Shown piece by piece: positions 1 through 10,879 of a DNA stretch of 64,000 nucleotides (positions within the stretch are counted from its first letter, which is position 1; every line of letters begins with the position of its first letter). The notes under the pieces are model-generated. The model was given only the letters and a program-made list of their open reading frames with translations, ran no database searches and was not told where the DNA came from. Source of the DNA: Salticus scenicus (taxonomy: Eukaryota; Arthropoda; Arachnida; Araneae; Salticidae); contig CAWVNO010002549.1 in assembly GCA_963930645.1 (NCBI GenBank), positions 589,201-653,200 of the forward strand. Direction: 5' to 3'. A program made the position numbers and the translations under genes.

Positions 1-78
1 ATCCTTCCGAGAAACCACAAAAAATATACGTGCCATTTTATTAGCTGTCCTCAAATGTGGACAATGGGCGCTAACGGG
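1..78. mobile_element. piggyBac-like terminus, truncated by window start
   Basis: The sequence ends in GCGCTAACGGG followed by TTAA at 79-82. Read outward on the other strand this is TTAA then CCCGTTAGCGC, the usual look of piggyBac-superfamily ends (TTAA target, CCC start). The rest of the element lies outside the window, so neither the partner inverted repeat nor a transposase can be checked. No open frame is visible in these 78 bases. Confidence 0.4.
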
Positions 79-539
79 TTAAAATGTTATCGTATTATAT
101 CAATAACTTGTATAGCGAAATAATTCCATATTAACATATAACATAACATAAGCCATAAAACATAATATATACATATACATATGACATAATTATACGCTCA
201 TCATTATGTAATAAATTATTCATAATGATGCTAATCATTATTTTAGAAAATAAATTCTAAATTAACGAAAAATGTTTGTTAAATATTTGAAATAAAGCCG
301 TTTAAAATTTTAAATTGCTTCTTTGCATACTTATTCACCTCTTATATATCAACGTGTTCATTAGTATTATTCATTTTATCCGGTCAGTGTTGATAAATTA
401 TTTATTCAATATCACTACTAGATTTTACCTATAACAGTTGCCTAATGACTTCGGAGGTTATTCAACTATCACTCCTTAAGAATATTGGTGACAGTTGAAT
501 AAAAAAGTCTTTCAAATTGGCAGCACAATTCAAAGCACT

Positions 540-562
540 TTGGCATTAGCGTCGGCAAAGGG
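540..562. mobile_element. second piggyBac-like terminus
   Basis: GCGTCGGCAAAGGG directly abuts TTAA at 563-566; on the other strand TTAA is followed by CCCTTTGCCGACGC, again piggyBac-like. I could not find the matching opposite end upstream, so only this terminus is annotated. An imperfect hairpin (TTATTCAACTATCAC / GTGACAGTTGAATAA, about 458-502) lies just inside it and may belong to the same element. Confidence 0.35.
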
Positions 563-566
563 TTAA

Positions 567-1158
567 AATATGCGTCTAAAACGTTTCTTCTTTAAATCAT
601 TTTAGAAAAACCTTGAAAAACTTAAAAAAAAAAAAGTCAGTATATTTTAAAGCAGAATAAGTTTCAATTAAAAAATGTATTATGTAATGCTTTTTTTCTG
701 AATTATATACGAATTAATTAGACAAAGATTATAAACTTGATATAAAATAGCAATCATTAAAGTAGCATAGCAAAGAAAAAAAATCTGTTTTGAAACAACC
801 GCACCACTTCCATTACAAAAGATTACACGTATTATATGCATTTTTTGGAGATATTATGATAAAAAGATATAAAATTTACCTAACGAATTAGACACATAAC
901 AAATTTCGAATATGATAAAGCTGATATATATCTATAAAGACATGGAAAAAAGAGTTTGCACAGCCAGTTAAAAAATAAGGAAAACATATTGATAGAGTTA
1001 TTTTCTAAAACACCAATTTCCGAGATCTAAAACTGACCTACCTAATCAGTATGACCGTTAATTTTCCTGTAATAACCACGTACTATATGAGAAAGGATAT
1101 CTAAAATGAATTTATGTAACGATTTTCAAGAAATTCGTTTGAGCCTTTTTTGAGGTTT
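567..1158. other. A/T-rich stretch without recognisable feature
   Basis: No supported coding frame, RNA gene or terminal repeat seen. The stretch 83-539 between the two TTAA-type ends is equally featureless apart from the hairpin mentioned there. Confidence 0.5.
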
Positions 1159-1654
1159 TGTGGTCGTGACAGTAAGTCACCGCAGTTCGCTTAAAATTAA
1201 GCTGGATCCAACAAAGTATTCAGTTGGGATGGTTAAATCGCTTCGGCGCCAGTGACTGGACGAAATTTTAGGTGGGATTAGGTTTGTGTCGACATGGTGC
1301 AGCAACGAAGGGATTAAGTGACGAGGTGTACACAAATAGGAAGAGATTCTAAAAGTTAGGGTAAAATGAAGAGAAGGGAAGTTGGTGGAAAGTGGCATAA
1401 GATGGAGATGATTTTCGTAACAGGTGTGGTGAAGTGAGTCTTGTCCGACGTCTGTCTACGACAAAGTAAGGCTTAGAGCCTGGAGAAAGTTATATTCCGA
1501 TAAAGGAGATTGAGTTTCACTTAAGTTAAGTAGTTTAATGAATGTTATTGTGCTTCGTTGCTGGTATTCGTGAATGAAAAATTGAATCAGCCGGGAAACC
1601 GCTGATCTAATTGGAGTCACGGCAGTTGAGTAAAGGAGTGCGTCCGTCTCTACA
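1159..1654 (+). repeat. 5' LTR of Gypsy-type element 1
   Basis: About 496 bp starting TGTGGTCGTGAC and ending TCTCTACA, matched over nearly its whole length by 4848-5347. It has the TG...CA ends expected of an LTR. The leader that follows (1655-1830) is repeated after the partial LTR at 5637. Small indels separate it from the second copy, so the pair is not young. The exact first base is uncertain by a few bases because the two copies differ at the edge (TGTGGTCG against TGTGAGGTCG). Confidence 0.7.
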
Positions 1655-1935
1655 ACTTCTTCTATTTCTTGGGTGAGATATTTCAAATTACCTAAATTAG
1701 TTATTATATTTATTTGCTAAAATATCTAATTCTGCTGACTGAGCTACATAATCCAGACCACCCCCCCCCCCTTATTCTTGTTGAATGAAATCTTAGTTTT
1801 ATTTTATATATCTGAGTCTTTGTGCTTCTTATACCTAATGCTTAAGTTAACTAATTTAAGATGGGGTCTGCGTCGACGCAACCTCACAGTGGCAGCGGAA
1901 CGTCCCCGATACCTCCCCCCCCCCCGCTCGAGTTT
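1655..1935 (+). other. 5' untranslated leader of LTR element 1
   Basis: Sequence between the LTR and the gag relic. Positions 1655-1825 are nearly identical to about 5867-6032, showing that elements 1 and 2 share a leader. It contains two poly-C tracts (about 1760 and 1914). A primer-binding site would sit at its start, but I could not match it to a specific tRNA by eye. Confidence 0.5.
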
Positions 1936-2500
1936 ACGTCACTGGCTCAAATAATGTTTTGTTTTTTTTTTCTTACCGAGCTCGAAGAATATTTCGAGTT
2001 GTCAAAAATTTAGGACACTGATAAATATAATTTATTAAAGTACTCCTTAAAAGGAGATGTCAAAATCTGGTTTGACACTGTTGCCTGCCGTTCGTTGGGT
2101 CAAAACTCCACTTATGACGATTTAAAAACTAAAATAATAACTACCTTTTCCTAAAGTGCCGATAAAGCAAAATTAAGGCAGGAGCTTTACGCAACAAAAA
2201 TGTGTATTTTTGATAAGCCGACAACATTTTTTTCTTTGTAAACTTGCTTTAATTAAACAATTAGAATTAAATTTATCATTCTTTGAAGTGTTGGATATTG
2301 TAAACCCGCTGTTCACAATCCAAATTCAAGATTACCTAGATTTAAAACCTGCCGCATCTATTGATAATCTTTTTATAATCTTGGATAAATATCAGAGCAG
2401 ACACGCTCCTAAACCTGAAAATAACTTTAATCACCAGCAAGAAAATGTAAATGTTCAAAATGAACAGCTAGAAAATTTCGCTCCCACCCCCTCTAACTGA
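1936..2500 (+). pseudogene. gag relic of Ty3/Gypsy-type element 1
   Basis: Translating across frameshifts gives pieces such as ELEEYFELSK, LKGDVKIWFDT and YDDLKTKIITTF, the pattern of a Gypsy capsid domain (a tryptophan-containing helix followed by the YDDLK type motif). The frame is broken by stops near 2010 and 2153. A 96-codon open stretch at 2210-2500 continues the C-terminal half and ends in an Asn/Gln-rich tail. In an intact element this would encode the structural protein of the intracellular particle. Assignment is from motif resemblance only; no zinc knuckle is visible here. Confidence 0.5.
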
Positions 2501-2604
2501 TAATTTCAATCGACGACAAAATGCTACTCATTTTCAACAGCCAAGCAGCATTCATTTAAATAAACGAAGCTCTCATAACACTCAAGTTAATTCTATATTT
2601 CTAA

Positions 2605-2950
2605 ATTCAATTTCTAATTGTTCAGTAAACTTACCGTATTTAAATGTTCTTCCACATGATGTAGTTATGCCTGCCTACTGTGATATGGGCGCTGAACAAA
2701 ACTTTTTATCATATGATAATTATATGAAATATTTTTCATTCAAACCTTTAAATCCCACTTCTCATAATATAATTACGGGCTCAAAGTAAAGATAAGCGAA
2801 TTTGAAGTATTATGGCCATTTTACGTAGTGGAAAATCTTCAATATTCCTGCATCATTGGCCTAGATTTTATGCAATCACACAACGTTAAGATAAATTTTG
2901 CTACCAATTCTGTATTTACTGCTAATACTCCTGTGCAACTTAAGCTAAGC
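2605..2950 (+). pseudogene. retroviral-type aspartic protease relic of LTR element 1
   Basis: In one frame the sequence reads MPAYCDMGAEQNFLS, resembling the protease active-site region with DMG where DTG or DSG is normal. After a frameshift near 2787 it continues WPFYVVENLQYSCIIGLDF, which matches the conserved ILGxDF turn near the protease C terminus. The 167-codon open stretch 2828-3331 begins in this second half. The altered catalytic triplet plus the frameshift make this non-functional. Downstream 2950-3331 is Ser/Asn-rich with repeated short phrases and is not recognisable. Confidence 0.5.
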
Positions 2951-3331
2951 GAGCGAACTCTGGATGAAAATAATGCTTTAAATTTCGCTTCTCACTCTAT
3001 TTCTAATGATAAATCATACTCAAATGCTAAACCGGTCAAGTTCAGAGAGTTATCTAATCTAACAGAAAATGTTGTGACAGAAAATTATATTCAACTTAAT
3101 GCTGCTACTAAATCATTCTCAAATAAGTCAAATTTCTGTTTTCAATCTGTTCAGCCAACAGATTTATTTATTAGTTTAAATGAAAGTAATGAAATATTGC
3201 ATTTAAGTTTTCAACGTGTCAAGCCGACAGAATTCTCTAGTCTAAACGAAAATACTCTCAATCAAAATAAACGGTTAGGCGTTTTCAACCTAACTTACAT
3301 TCTCCTATCTCTGCTTCTCACAAACTGCTAG

Positions 3332-4837
3332 ATAATTTAAAAGCAAATGTTGTGATTTCAACTAAAAATGTTAACTATTTTGAAGCTTGTAAGCCCTCCA
3401 GGATTTCGAACTCAACGAGCAGAGAGCGAGCTGAATCATCTCCTGAAACTGTATACAGTGACAAGGTCCATCTCAGAAAAATGCCTCTCCGATGCCTGAC
3501 TTCGTCCTGCAAACCGCCAGCCCTGAGATTTCCCCTACAAGTGCAATGGCCAGCCTGACCAAGGTGTTTGATCTTACTAATTTTACAGCTGCAACCTTAA
3601 ATCAGGTGATGTCGTTCTGTATTTTTTTTTACAAAGTTTCTTTCTGTCAGAGCTGTACCAAAATGTGCGACATGCCTTGAAGCCTTTTGGACTTTAGAAC
3701 TTTTTATGAAAGCAATGGACTTTCTCAAGCTAAAAAATGCAAAATTCAAAATTTTTACTTGAACTTTCAGAGTAAAATTCATGTCCTGCTTCTATGTCAT
3801 CATTTTTGTCCTCTCTAAATATATATTATCTGTATGTCCGTTAATTTCTATTACTTTCTAGCAATAACCTGCAGAATGGGTAATATATATACATATAGTC
3901 CTTTGTATAAATTTCCTCCCTTTATATTTCGGTAAATGATGTATATGTATATATAAACTGGATATTTGTATTTGTCAAACTTTTGTATAAGTACTAAAAG
4001 TTTATCTGTATATATGTTTTAGAGTGGGGAAATATTTTTTTTTTAACTATATGCATCAATCGTGTTTAACTTTTAACTATAAAAAGACTAACAACTTAGC
4101 GATCAGTTCATGCTATAGCCCAGGAAGGGAATACTTTTCTGTATATATAAACTATGTTATATCTTTAGAGACAAAAATGTCTCGATTGTATTTACCTGAC
4201 AGATAATAACTTCTCTTTTAAATTTGTTACTGTAAGAAGTTTTTGAATTCTAGAATGAGTTCTGACGAACTATTCTGACGCCCGGAGCCTCTTGATCTTA
4301 ACCGGGATGGACTGCTAGGATAAACTCATGTTCAAGTATCTCTCTGATGTAAACTAAAGATTGAAAGTCCAGATTTTTCTGATGGTCCACGTAGTACTAC
4401 AATGAATTCCAGATTTTTTTTTTAATTTTTTTAATAACGACTTTTTTCAAGTTGCTATTAAATGTCGCACTTGTCAAATGCGACTTAAATCTGTTAATCC
4501 ACACTAGTACAATTTCAATTAAAGTTTGTCATCCTGGCCTAACAGGAAGCCGAATGTATTTCCCTATTGTAATTCTGGTGTTAGCTCAATCACCGTCCCG
4601 GAGTTTCTAACTCCATTTCTTACAAAAAGTTATAAAAAAAAATTGGAGTCGGGTAGTTTTACGCTTAGGGACATAACTAAGTTATTCTCACCCACCTAAA
4701 ATTTTAAGTGACGGCTGCACTCACGCTTACGATGTGTGGGATTAGGTATACGTAGATTTAGTTATGTGTTTAAAATTATTCGGTAAAATCCGTTGGGGAT
4801 TTTCCCGACTAATTTTTTTTTTTTTTTTTTTTTTTTT
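3332..4837 (+). other. remaining internal region of LTR element 1, no pol seen
   Basis: Reverse transcriptase, RNase H and integrase motifs are not visible in any frame, so pol has been lost or was never there. A short open stretch at 3352-3558 has no recognisable domain. The region is A/T-rich with TATATA tracts (3880-4020) and an A/T-rich 3' untranslated part before the polypurine tract. Confidence 0.5.
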
Positions 4838-4846
4838 AGAGGGGGA
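4838..4846 (+). promoter_or_regulatory. polypurine tract of LTR element 1
   Basis: AGAGGGGGA lies immediately before the downstream LTR, after a run of about 24 T. A purine tract at this place is where plus-strand DNA synthesis is primed in LTR retrotransposons. Confidence 0.55.
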
Positions 4847-4847
4847 C

Positions 4848-5347
4848 TGTGAGGTCGTGACGGTAAGTCACCAGAGTTTGTTTAAAATTAAGCTGCATCC
4901 TGCAAAGTATTCAGTTGCGATAGTTAAATCGCTTCGACGCCAGTGATTCGGCGAAATTTTAAGTCGGATTAGTTTTGTGTCTACATGGTGCGGTAACGAA
5001 GGAATTAAAAGGGGAGGTGCAGACGAATAGGAAGAGATTCTAAAAGTTTGGTTGAAATCAAGAGAAGGGAAGTTGGTGGAAAATGGTATAAGATGGAGAT
5101 GATTTTCGTAAAAGGTGTGTTATAATGGAGTCTTGTCCGACTTCTGTCTACGACAAAGTTTAAGGCTTAGAGCCTGGAGAAAGTTATATTTCGATAAAGG
5201 AGATTGAGTTTCACTTAAGTTAAGTAGTTTAATGAGTGTAATTGTGCTTCGGTGCTAGTATTCGCGAATGGAAAATTGAATCAGCCGGGATACCGCTGAT
5301 CTAATTGTAGTCACGGCAGTTAAGTAAAGGAGTGCATTCGTCTGTCA
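4848..5347 (+). repeat. 3' LTR of Gypsy-type element 1
   Basis: Starts TGTGAGGTCGTGAC and ends TCTGTCA; about 500 bp, colinear with 1159-1654. Its second half (about 5108-5337) is almost identical to the partial LTR at 5637-5866, more so than to its own 5' partner, which suggests gene conversion or that the two right-hand copies derive from one duplication. No convincing target duplication was found outside the pair. Confidence 0.65.
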
Positions 5348-5636
5348 GGAGGGAAAACTGTTTCATTTTATTGCAATACTTTGTAATTTTTAAAGACACT
5401 GTAATTACTATCATATTCTTATATTCTCTCCCTGAGGCTGTTGAGAAATTTTAATGTATAAAAAACACAATGGATAGTAAAAATTTGAAAGTAGCTAAAT
5501 TAGTCTAGTTATTTTTTTAAGGAGAACTCCCAGTAACAAAAACAGTGCAGCATGGCAGTGAGCACTGTAGATTGTTTTAGACTCTGCAGGTTAATTTAAC
5601 AGCTCTAAAAGAAATTACAGGCTCAAAAATACTAAT
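5348..5636. other. short spacer between LTR elements
   Basis: No coding or terminal-repeat signal recognised. Confidence 0.4.
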
Positions 5637-6040
5637 AAGTGTTATAATGGAGTCTTGTCCGACTTCTGTCTACGACAAAGTTTAAGGCTTAGAGCCTGGA
5701 GAAAGTTATATTTCGATAAAGGAGATTGAGTTTCACTTAAGTTAAGTAGTTTAATGAGTGTAATTGTGCTTCGGTGCTAGTATTCGCGAATGGAAAATTG
5801 AATCAGCCGGGATACCGCTGATCTAATTGTAGTCACGGCAGTTGAGTAAAGGAGTGCGTCCGTCTCTACAACTTCTTCTATTTCTTGGGTGAGATATTTC
5901 AAATTACCTAAATTAGTTATTATATTTATTTGCTAAAATATCTAATTCTGCTGACTGAGCTACATAATCCAGACCAATTCCCCCCCCCCTTTATTCTTGT
6001 TGAATGAAATCTTAGTTTTATTTTATATATGAAATAGTAT
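5637..6040 (+). repeat. partial LTR plus leader of Gypsy-type element 2
   Basis: 5637-5866 repeats the second half of the LTR (starting GTGTTATAATGGAGTC). 5867-6032 repeats the leader of element 1, including its poly-C tract. The first half of the LTR is missing. The coding part of element 2 follows directly, so this is its 5' end. Confidence 0.65.
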
Positions 6041-6044
6041 ATAT

Positions 6045-6362
6045 ATGAATAGTACGGAAAATGACAAGGTCGAATTACAAAATAAGAATTTGAGTTTGAA
6101 TAAAGTTTCTGTTAATGCTAGGAAAACGAAACAAAATTATTCTCAAAATAACGTAAGTACTAAACAAAATGTGAACAAAACTGCGAGTGCAAATAAAAGT
6201 AAAACTCGTTGTTATCGTTGTGGAAATAGCTCTCATTTAGCAATTGTTTGTAAATTTATTAATGCAGTTTTCAATTTTTGTAAAAAACGTGGTCATTTGA
6301 ATAAGGTGTGTCGAAACGCAAAAAAACAATGTTACTCAAAAGAAAAGTGTAAAGGTTCTTGA
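6045..6362 (+). CDS. Gag nucleocapsid fragment of Gypsy-type element 2
   Basis: Open frame of 105 codons starting at an ATG. It is Asn/Lys-rich and carries a CCHC zinc knuckle, CYRCGNSSHLAIVC (CX2CX4HX4C), at about residues 55-68. A degenerate second knuckle follows (FNFCKKRGHLNKVC, first Cys replaced). Such knuckles bind retroelement RNA during packaging. The capsid part is absent: the leader is joined almost directly to this C-terminal piece, implying an internal deletion. The frame ends 10 bases before the protease frame, which lies in a different phase. Confidence 0.65.
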   Translation: MNSTENDKVELQNKNLSLNKVSVNARKTKQNYSQNNVSTKQNVNKTASANKSKTRCYRCGNSSHLAIVCKFINAVFNFCKKRGHLNKVCRNAKKQCYSKEKCKGS

Positions 6363-6371
6363 TACTGTATT

Positions 6372-7967
6372 TTGTCATTAAAATCTGAAGGCACTAAACC
6401 TATAAAAATTTGGGTTTTGATAGAAAATAGTGCTAAAGCAAAAATGGAGCTCGATACAGGATCAGCGATTTCCGCTGTACCGATAAATCGTTTTCGGAGA
6501 TTATTTCCAGAACATAAAATGTTTCCTGCTGATGTACAATTAAAAACAGCTGCTGGAGAAATTTTCCAGCCCGAGGGATTTGTTAGAGTAAATGTAACTT
6601 ACGAAAACAAAACTAGAAATGTTAAGTTATATTTGGTTAAAAAAGAAAATTTTCCTTTATTGCTAGGTAGGGAATGGATAACTACATTTAATATATTCCC
6701 AAACAATTTACAAATTGTTCCGGTAAACAAAGTACAAATCTCGGAAAATTTAAATAATTTACTGAATAAATTTCCAGATTAGTTTACAAATGACGTAGGT
6801 GAAATTAAAAATGTTAAAGCTGAATTACATTTAGAGAAAGACTCATCAGCAATATTTTGTAAATCGCGAACAGTTACGTATGCATTAAGGAATGCAGTAA
6901 ATGAAGAATTAGAAAGATTAGAAAATGAAGGGATAATAAAAGCTGTTAGTACTAGTAAATGGGTAACACCTATTGTTCCGGTGGTAAAACCTAACGGGAA
7001 AATTCGTTTATGCGGCGATTTTAAAGTCACAGTAAATAAATTTTTAAAGGTTGACAAATACCCGCTACCGAAAATTGAGGATACATTAGCAACTTTAGGG
7101 GGTGGATTACATTTTACAAAAATTGATTTGAATCAAGCATACTTGCATTTTCCGGTAGAGGAAAATTCACAAGAATTACTTACAATTAACATTTCTAAAG
7201 GCATTTTTCAATTTACGCGATTGCCATACGGAATTGCAAGTTCTCCAGCAATATGGCAGAGAACTATAGAGCAAATTTTAAATGGTATAGAGGGTATTTC
7301 AGTTTTTATTGATGATATATGTATCTCAGGGGAAACTGATGAAATACATTTAGAGCGATTAAAACAAGTGCTAGAAAGGTTACATGAATATAATCTTAAA
7401 ATAAATAAAGAAAAATCTTTTTTCATGAATGATGAAATTACATACTGCGGCTACAAAATTGATAAAAATGGCATACACAAAACGCAAGAAAAAATTTCTG
7501 CTATTTTAAATGCTCCAACACCTAAAAACGTAACTCAAGTAAAAGCGTTCCTAGGCTTAGTATCATACTATTTTAGATTTTTTCCTAAATTATCTACGAT
7601 TGCTTATCCTCTAAATGAATTATTACGTAAAAATGTAACTTTTCGGTGGACAATAAATTGCGAGAATTCATTTAATGCAATTAAACAGGAAATTACTTCC
7701 GAAAGGATTCTCACCCACTTTAATCCTAAATTACCCTTAATTTTAGCCACGGATGCTTCTCCTTATGGAATTTCGGCAGTACTTTCGCATACAATGCCAG
7801 ATAACTCCGAAAAACCCATAACTTTTGTTTCTAGAACTTTGTCTACTGCAGAAAAGCGGTATAGTCAGGTAGATAAAGAAGCGTTATCAATAATTTTTGG
7901 AGTAAAGAAATTTTTTCAATTTTTATATGATAGGAGTTTACACTGTATACTGATAGTAAACCCCTAG
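6372..7967 (+). pseudogene. pol: Gypsy pol: protease, reverse transcriptase and start of RNase H, one in-frame stop
   Basis: One reading frame runs from 6372 to 7967, interrupted only by a TAG at 6780-6782. The first 136 codons are the aspartic protease: LDTGSAISAVP active site at about residues 27-37 and LLLGREWI near 97-104. After the stop comes the linker (FTNDVGEIK, ELERLENEGIIKAV) and the reverse transcriptase: KIDLNQAYLHFPV (motif with catalytic Asp), LPYGIASSPAIWQ, and FIDDICISG, the usual xxDD box in Ty3/Gypsy form. Then YCGYKI and the RNase H beginning ATDASPYGISAVL and FVSRTLSTAEKRYSQVDKEA. The polyprotein copies element RNA into DNA in the cytoplasmic particle. The single nonsense codon and the frameshift near 7935 make this copy inactive, but motif conservation is high, so it is not ancient. 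Confidence 0.85.
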
Positions 7968-8335
7968 TTTCCATATTTTCACCCGTAAAAAGTATTCCGG
8001 TACTTTTGGCAGCTAGAATGCAAAGATATGCATTACACTTGCAGCACATTTAATTATGATATTAAATATAAAAAATCTGCAGAGCACGGAAAGGCCGATG
8101 CTCTATCACGTCTTCCATTACGTAGTGAAGACTTACTGCTGCCGTCGTCTGATTCGCTACATCCAGAAAAAGTGTCACCAACTTTGTCACCAAATTTATT
8201 TGGCAACACTGATGAATCCGATTGTTTGTTTATTCATCAAATATCTGCGTTACCTTTAACAACAAAAATGTTGTGTGCAAGTTCTAAAAAGGATCCAGTA
8301 ATGAAAGAAATGTATGTAATGAAAGAATGCCATTT
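7935..8335 (+). pseudogene. rest of RNase H of Gypsy element 2, frameshifted and truncated
   Basis: After a frameshift the RNase H continues FTLYTDSKPLVSIF and LLAARMQRYAL. A second frameshift near 8050 gives FNYDIKYKKSAEHGKADALSRLP, the typical end of Gypsy RNase H. The frame runs on to about 8335 (SKKDPVMKEMY) and then enters an unrelated interspersed repeat. No HHCC or DDE integrase motifs follow, so the integrase and 3' LTR were lost at this junction. Confidence 0.75.
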
Positions 8336-8812
8336 TTAAAAGGACACACTTGCGAGACCTGAAATTGAGATATTTATATAGGACGCCTGCCAGTTTTCCT
8401 GAACTAACCAACTGTATCATTCGAAAGCGCACACCTAATGGAGTGTTTATATAGCAATATTGAAGAAAATCATTAGAATCGTTTTTGAGATACAGACTTA
8501 TGGTCTTACTTCCGGTTTCCGATGTCCCACTTCCGTTTTTCATTCAGCTGTATACCAGACCTGTTACAATTCTGAAGTTTCGTAGTTCTATCGTTAATAG
8601 TTTCGGAGATATGATAGTCAGAAGATTCCCCACGTACATACACACACACATACTCACACACACACACACACACACGAATTGCCAAAAACTAATTTTTAGA
8701 ACTCAGGAGACCTTAAAACGTGGAAATCTCACAAAAACTCGATATCATTTTTTTGGACCGAATGCGATACTTCCATTACCTACGGTAGTCGGATAACGGA
8801 AGTAAAAATTGC
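8333..8812 (+). repeat. interspersed repeat family A, copy 1
   Basis: Matches 51721-52235 and, inverted, 60437-60880 and 63785-64000. Shared landmarks are CACTTGCGAGACC near the start, GGAGTGTTTATATAGCAA, TTTTGAGATACAGA, TTTCGGAGATATGATAG, and the end CTACGGTAGTCGG...GGAAGTAAA. The copy contains a (CA)n tract at 8640-8675. No coding frame is conserved between copies, so it is probably a non-autonomous element. It interrupts the gypsy pol region. Confidence 0.6.
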
Positions 8813-10229
8813 AAAGGCTATATGACTAACAAAAATATTCTTCAATGGCTAATGAAAGAAAAAGTATTTCATTTTCAATCAAGAATTAATTGCAAGAATT
8901 ACATTTTTCTTTTCTCTGCTTGAAAGTTAAAAATATATACTATTTAAAAAAAAATATTTTTTCTTGTATAAAAGGAATAAAAGTTTTGCACATTTTAACA
9001 ACGAATTTCTTAGATCACACATGTAGTTCTCTACGGTTGGGATAAATAAAATTGAGCAAATGAGAAAACTAAGAAATACATTTAGGCATCTTAAAATATT
9101 GTATTGTTCTATTGTCATTTTCTTTTTTATATAATATCAAATTACTGTAACTAATTTCAATTTAGAATAATATTACTTGTCCTGATTTCAAACGGACCAG
9201 CACATACAATCATAAGGTAATCTAATTCCCTTTTGGGTATTGCCTCATTAGGCCTTTGAGCGTTAATATAATAATTACGCACATTTAACATAGAAAACTA
9301 CTAGAATTTACGAATAAACTTAAAATAAAATAAATAAATAACTTTTTTCCTGCTAGTATGTATATAAAAAAAAATGTTAAAAATTCCGAAATGAGTTTTT
9401 GCTGTTGTAAATCAGCAATTGCGTCCTCTTGCCGAGAACACTGCGCGTGAAAATGTTAATGAATGATAAATTCAAATTTTTTTTGTATAATTGTGTAACT
9501 TCAGGAAGAATTGCTTACATTTCACAATAGTAGTTATTACATGTTTATATCTTTAGAAAAGAAAATCTTTATTCTCATAAACTACTAAACTGTATAGAAA
9601 TCAGCATGCATGCATACAATTCCCTCGAGAAACAAAATTTCTTATTTTACATTAACAAAGATAGAAAAAGTTATCTACTGGTTCAATAAATTTTAGTTAA
9701 AGATTTAAATTTCAAGATAAAAAATATTGAAATTTAAATTAAATTATAACGAAAAAAAAATTAAGTTATAGCCAAGTTATTGAAATAACTAGTATGATGT
9801 GGCCCCCATATGACATTTTTCTATATAAATTTACACAAAATTCATTGAATACCAATTATTTATTAAATTATTTTCCATTAATACGATTTTTTTTTCGTTA
9901 AAAGATAAAAAAAAATCTATAACGTATGTTTTAATTTATTACAGATCTATAATTCAACCATTCATTTTAAAGGTATTGACGAGATCTTGCTAAAGACACC
10001 CATACTGAAACTTTACTCCCCCAAAGGAGAAGCGATGCTCCCACATGCACATTTTTTTCCCCTAGTTAACTACTACTATTATAAATAATTCATATTAATT
10101 TTACAATCACACGTTTAAAATAACTCTCATTATGTACATTTATATGAAAATTTGTCCTATACTACCATGTTAAAAATTTAGCAAAAATACGATTATAGCG
10201 CCGCCTTTTAGGCAATTGTTCCACAAATC
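8813..10229. other. A/T-rich stretch without gene
   Basis: No coding, RNA or terminal-repeat signal that I can defend. 10105-10185 resembles one unit of the roughly 170 bp array at 31.26-31.88 kb (TTTGTCCTATACTACCATGTTAA). Confidence 0.4.
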
Positions 10230-10545
10230 TAATCAGCACCAAATTATGTCAGGGTTCAACTAAATACCAAGTTTGGTTAAATTTCGTTCATTCGTTCGTG
10301 AGTTACAGCGTGCACAAAACTTGTGATACACATACACACAGGCTCACAGACACACAGACTGACAAACAAACATTTGTTAAAAACAGTCAAATCGTGTTCA
10401 GTGCCTTCCGAAACGTGTAAATTCATCGAAAACTGGAGTTCGAAAATTTTCACGAATCCAATACTTTCTCTATTTATACATATAGAAGAATGTAAAATAA
10501 ATAAATAAATAAATAAATAAAATAAAATAAAATAAAAATAATACT
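10230..10545 (+). repeat. probable retroposon 3' tail with (AAAT)n/(AAAAT)n end
   Basis: Contains TTCGTTCATTCGTTCGTGAGTT, a (CACA)-like stretch, TTCGAAAATTTTCACGA, and ends in tandem AAAT and AAAAT units. Simple A-rich tails of this sort mark the 3' ends of LINEs and SINEs. Part of the phrase recurs near 31870. No coding sequence is left. Confidence 0.35.
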
Positions 10546-10879
10546 TAAGCGATCCTTATAATGACAGAAGTAAAAATACATATTTAATAACCTTAAAAAC
10601 TGTTTCTTTGAACAAGACTTTATATATTTACTTACTATAAATGTTAGAAAAAGAAGTGTGGAAAATATAGATTCAATGAAATAAAATTCCACAGGACAAA
10701 AGAGTAGTCACCCTAGTGCGCAAACACAGATGAATCGTTAAGCCTTTACAGATGGCGCAGCGGTCGAGGGAAGGTGCTCAAGAACATGATCTCTGCTTCG
10801 AAACGATCAGGCACAGGCAGTAACGTTTAGTGGGAAAGTTCAAGCTTAAAATGTACGTAATGATGAGTAAATACAGAAT

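Noticed and set aside
10748..10815. tRNA-like sequence (GGCGCAGCGGTCGAGG ... GCTTCGAAACG)
   Set aside because: A-box resembles a tRNA, but the B box and acceptor stem do not fit; it lies in the Tc1-like element's 5' region.
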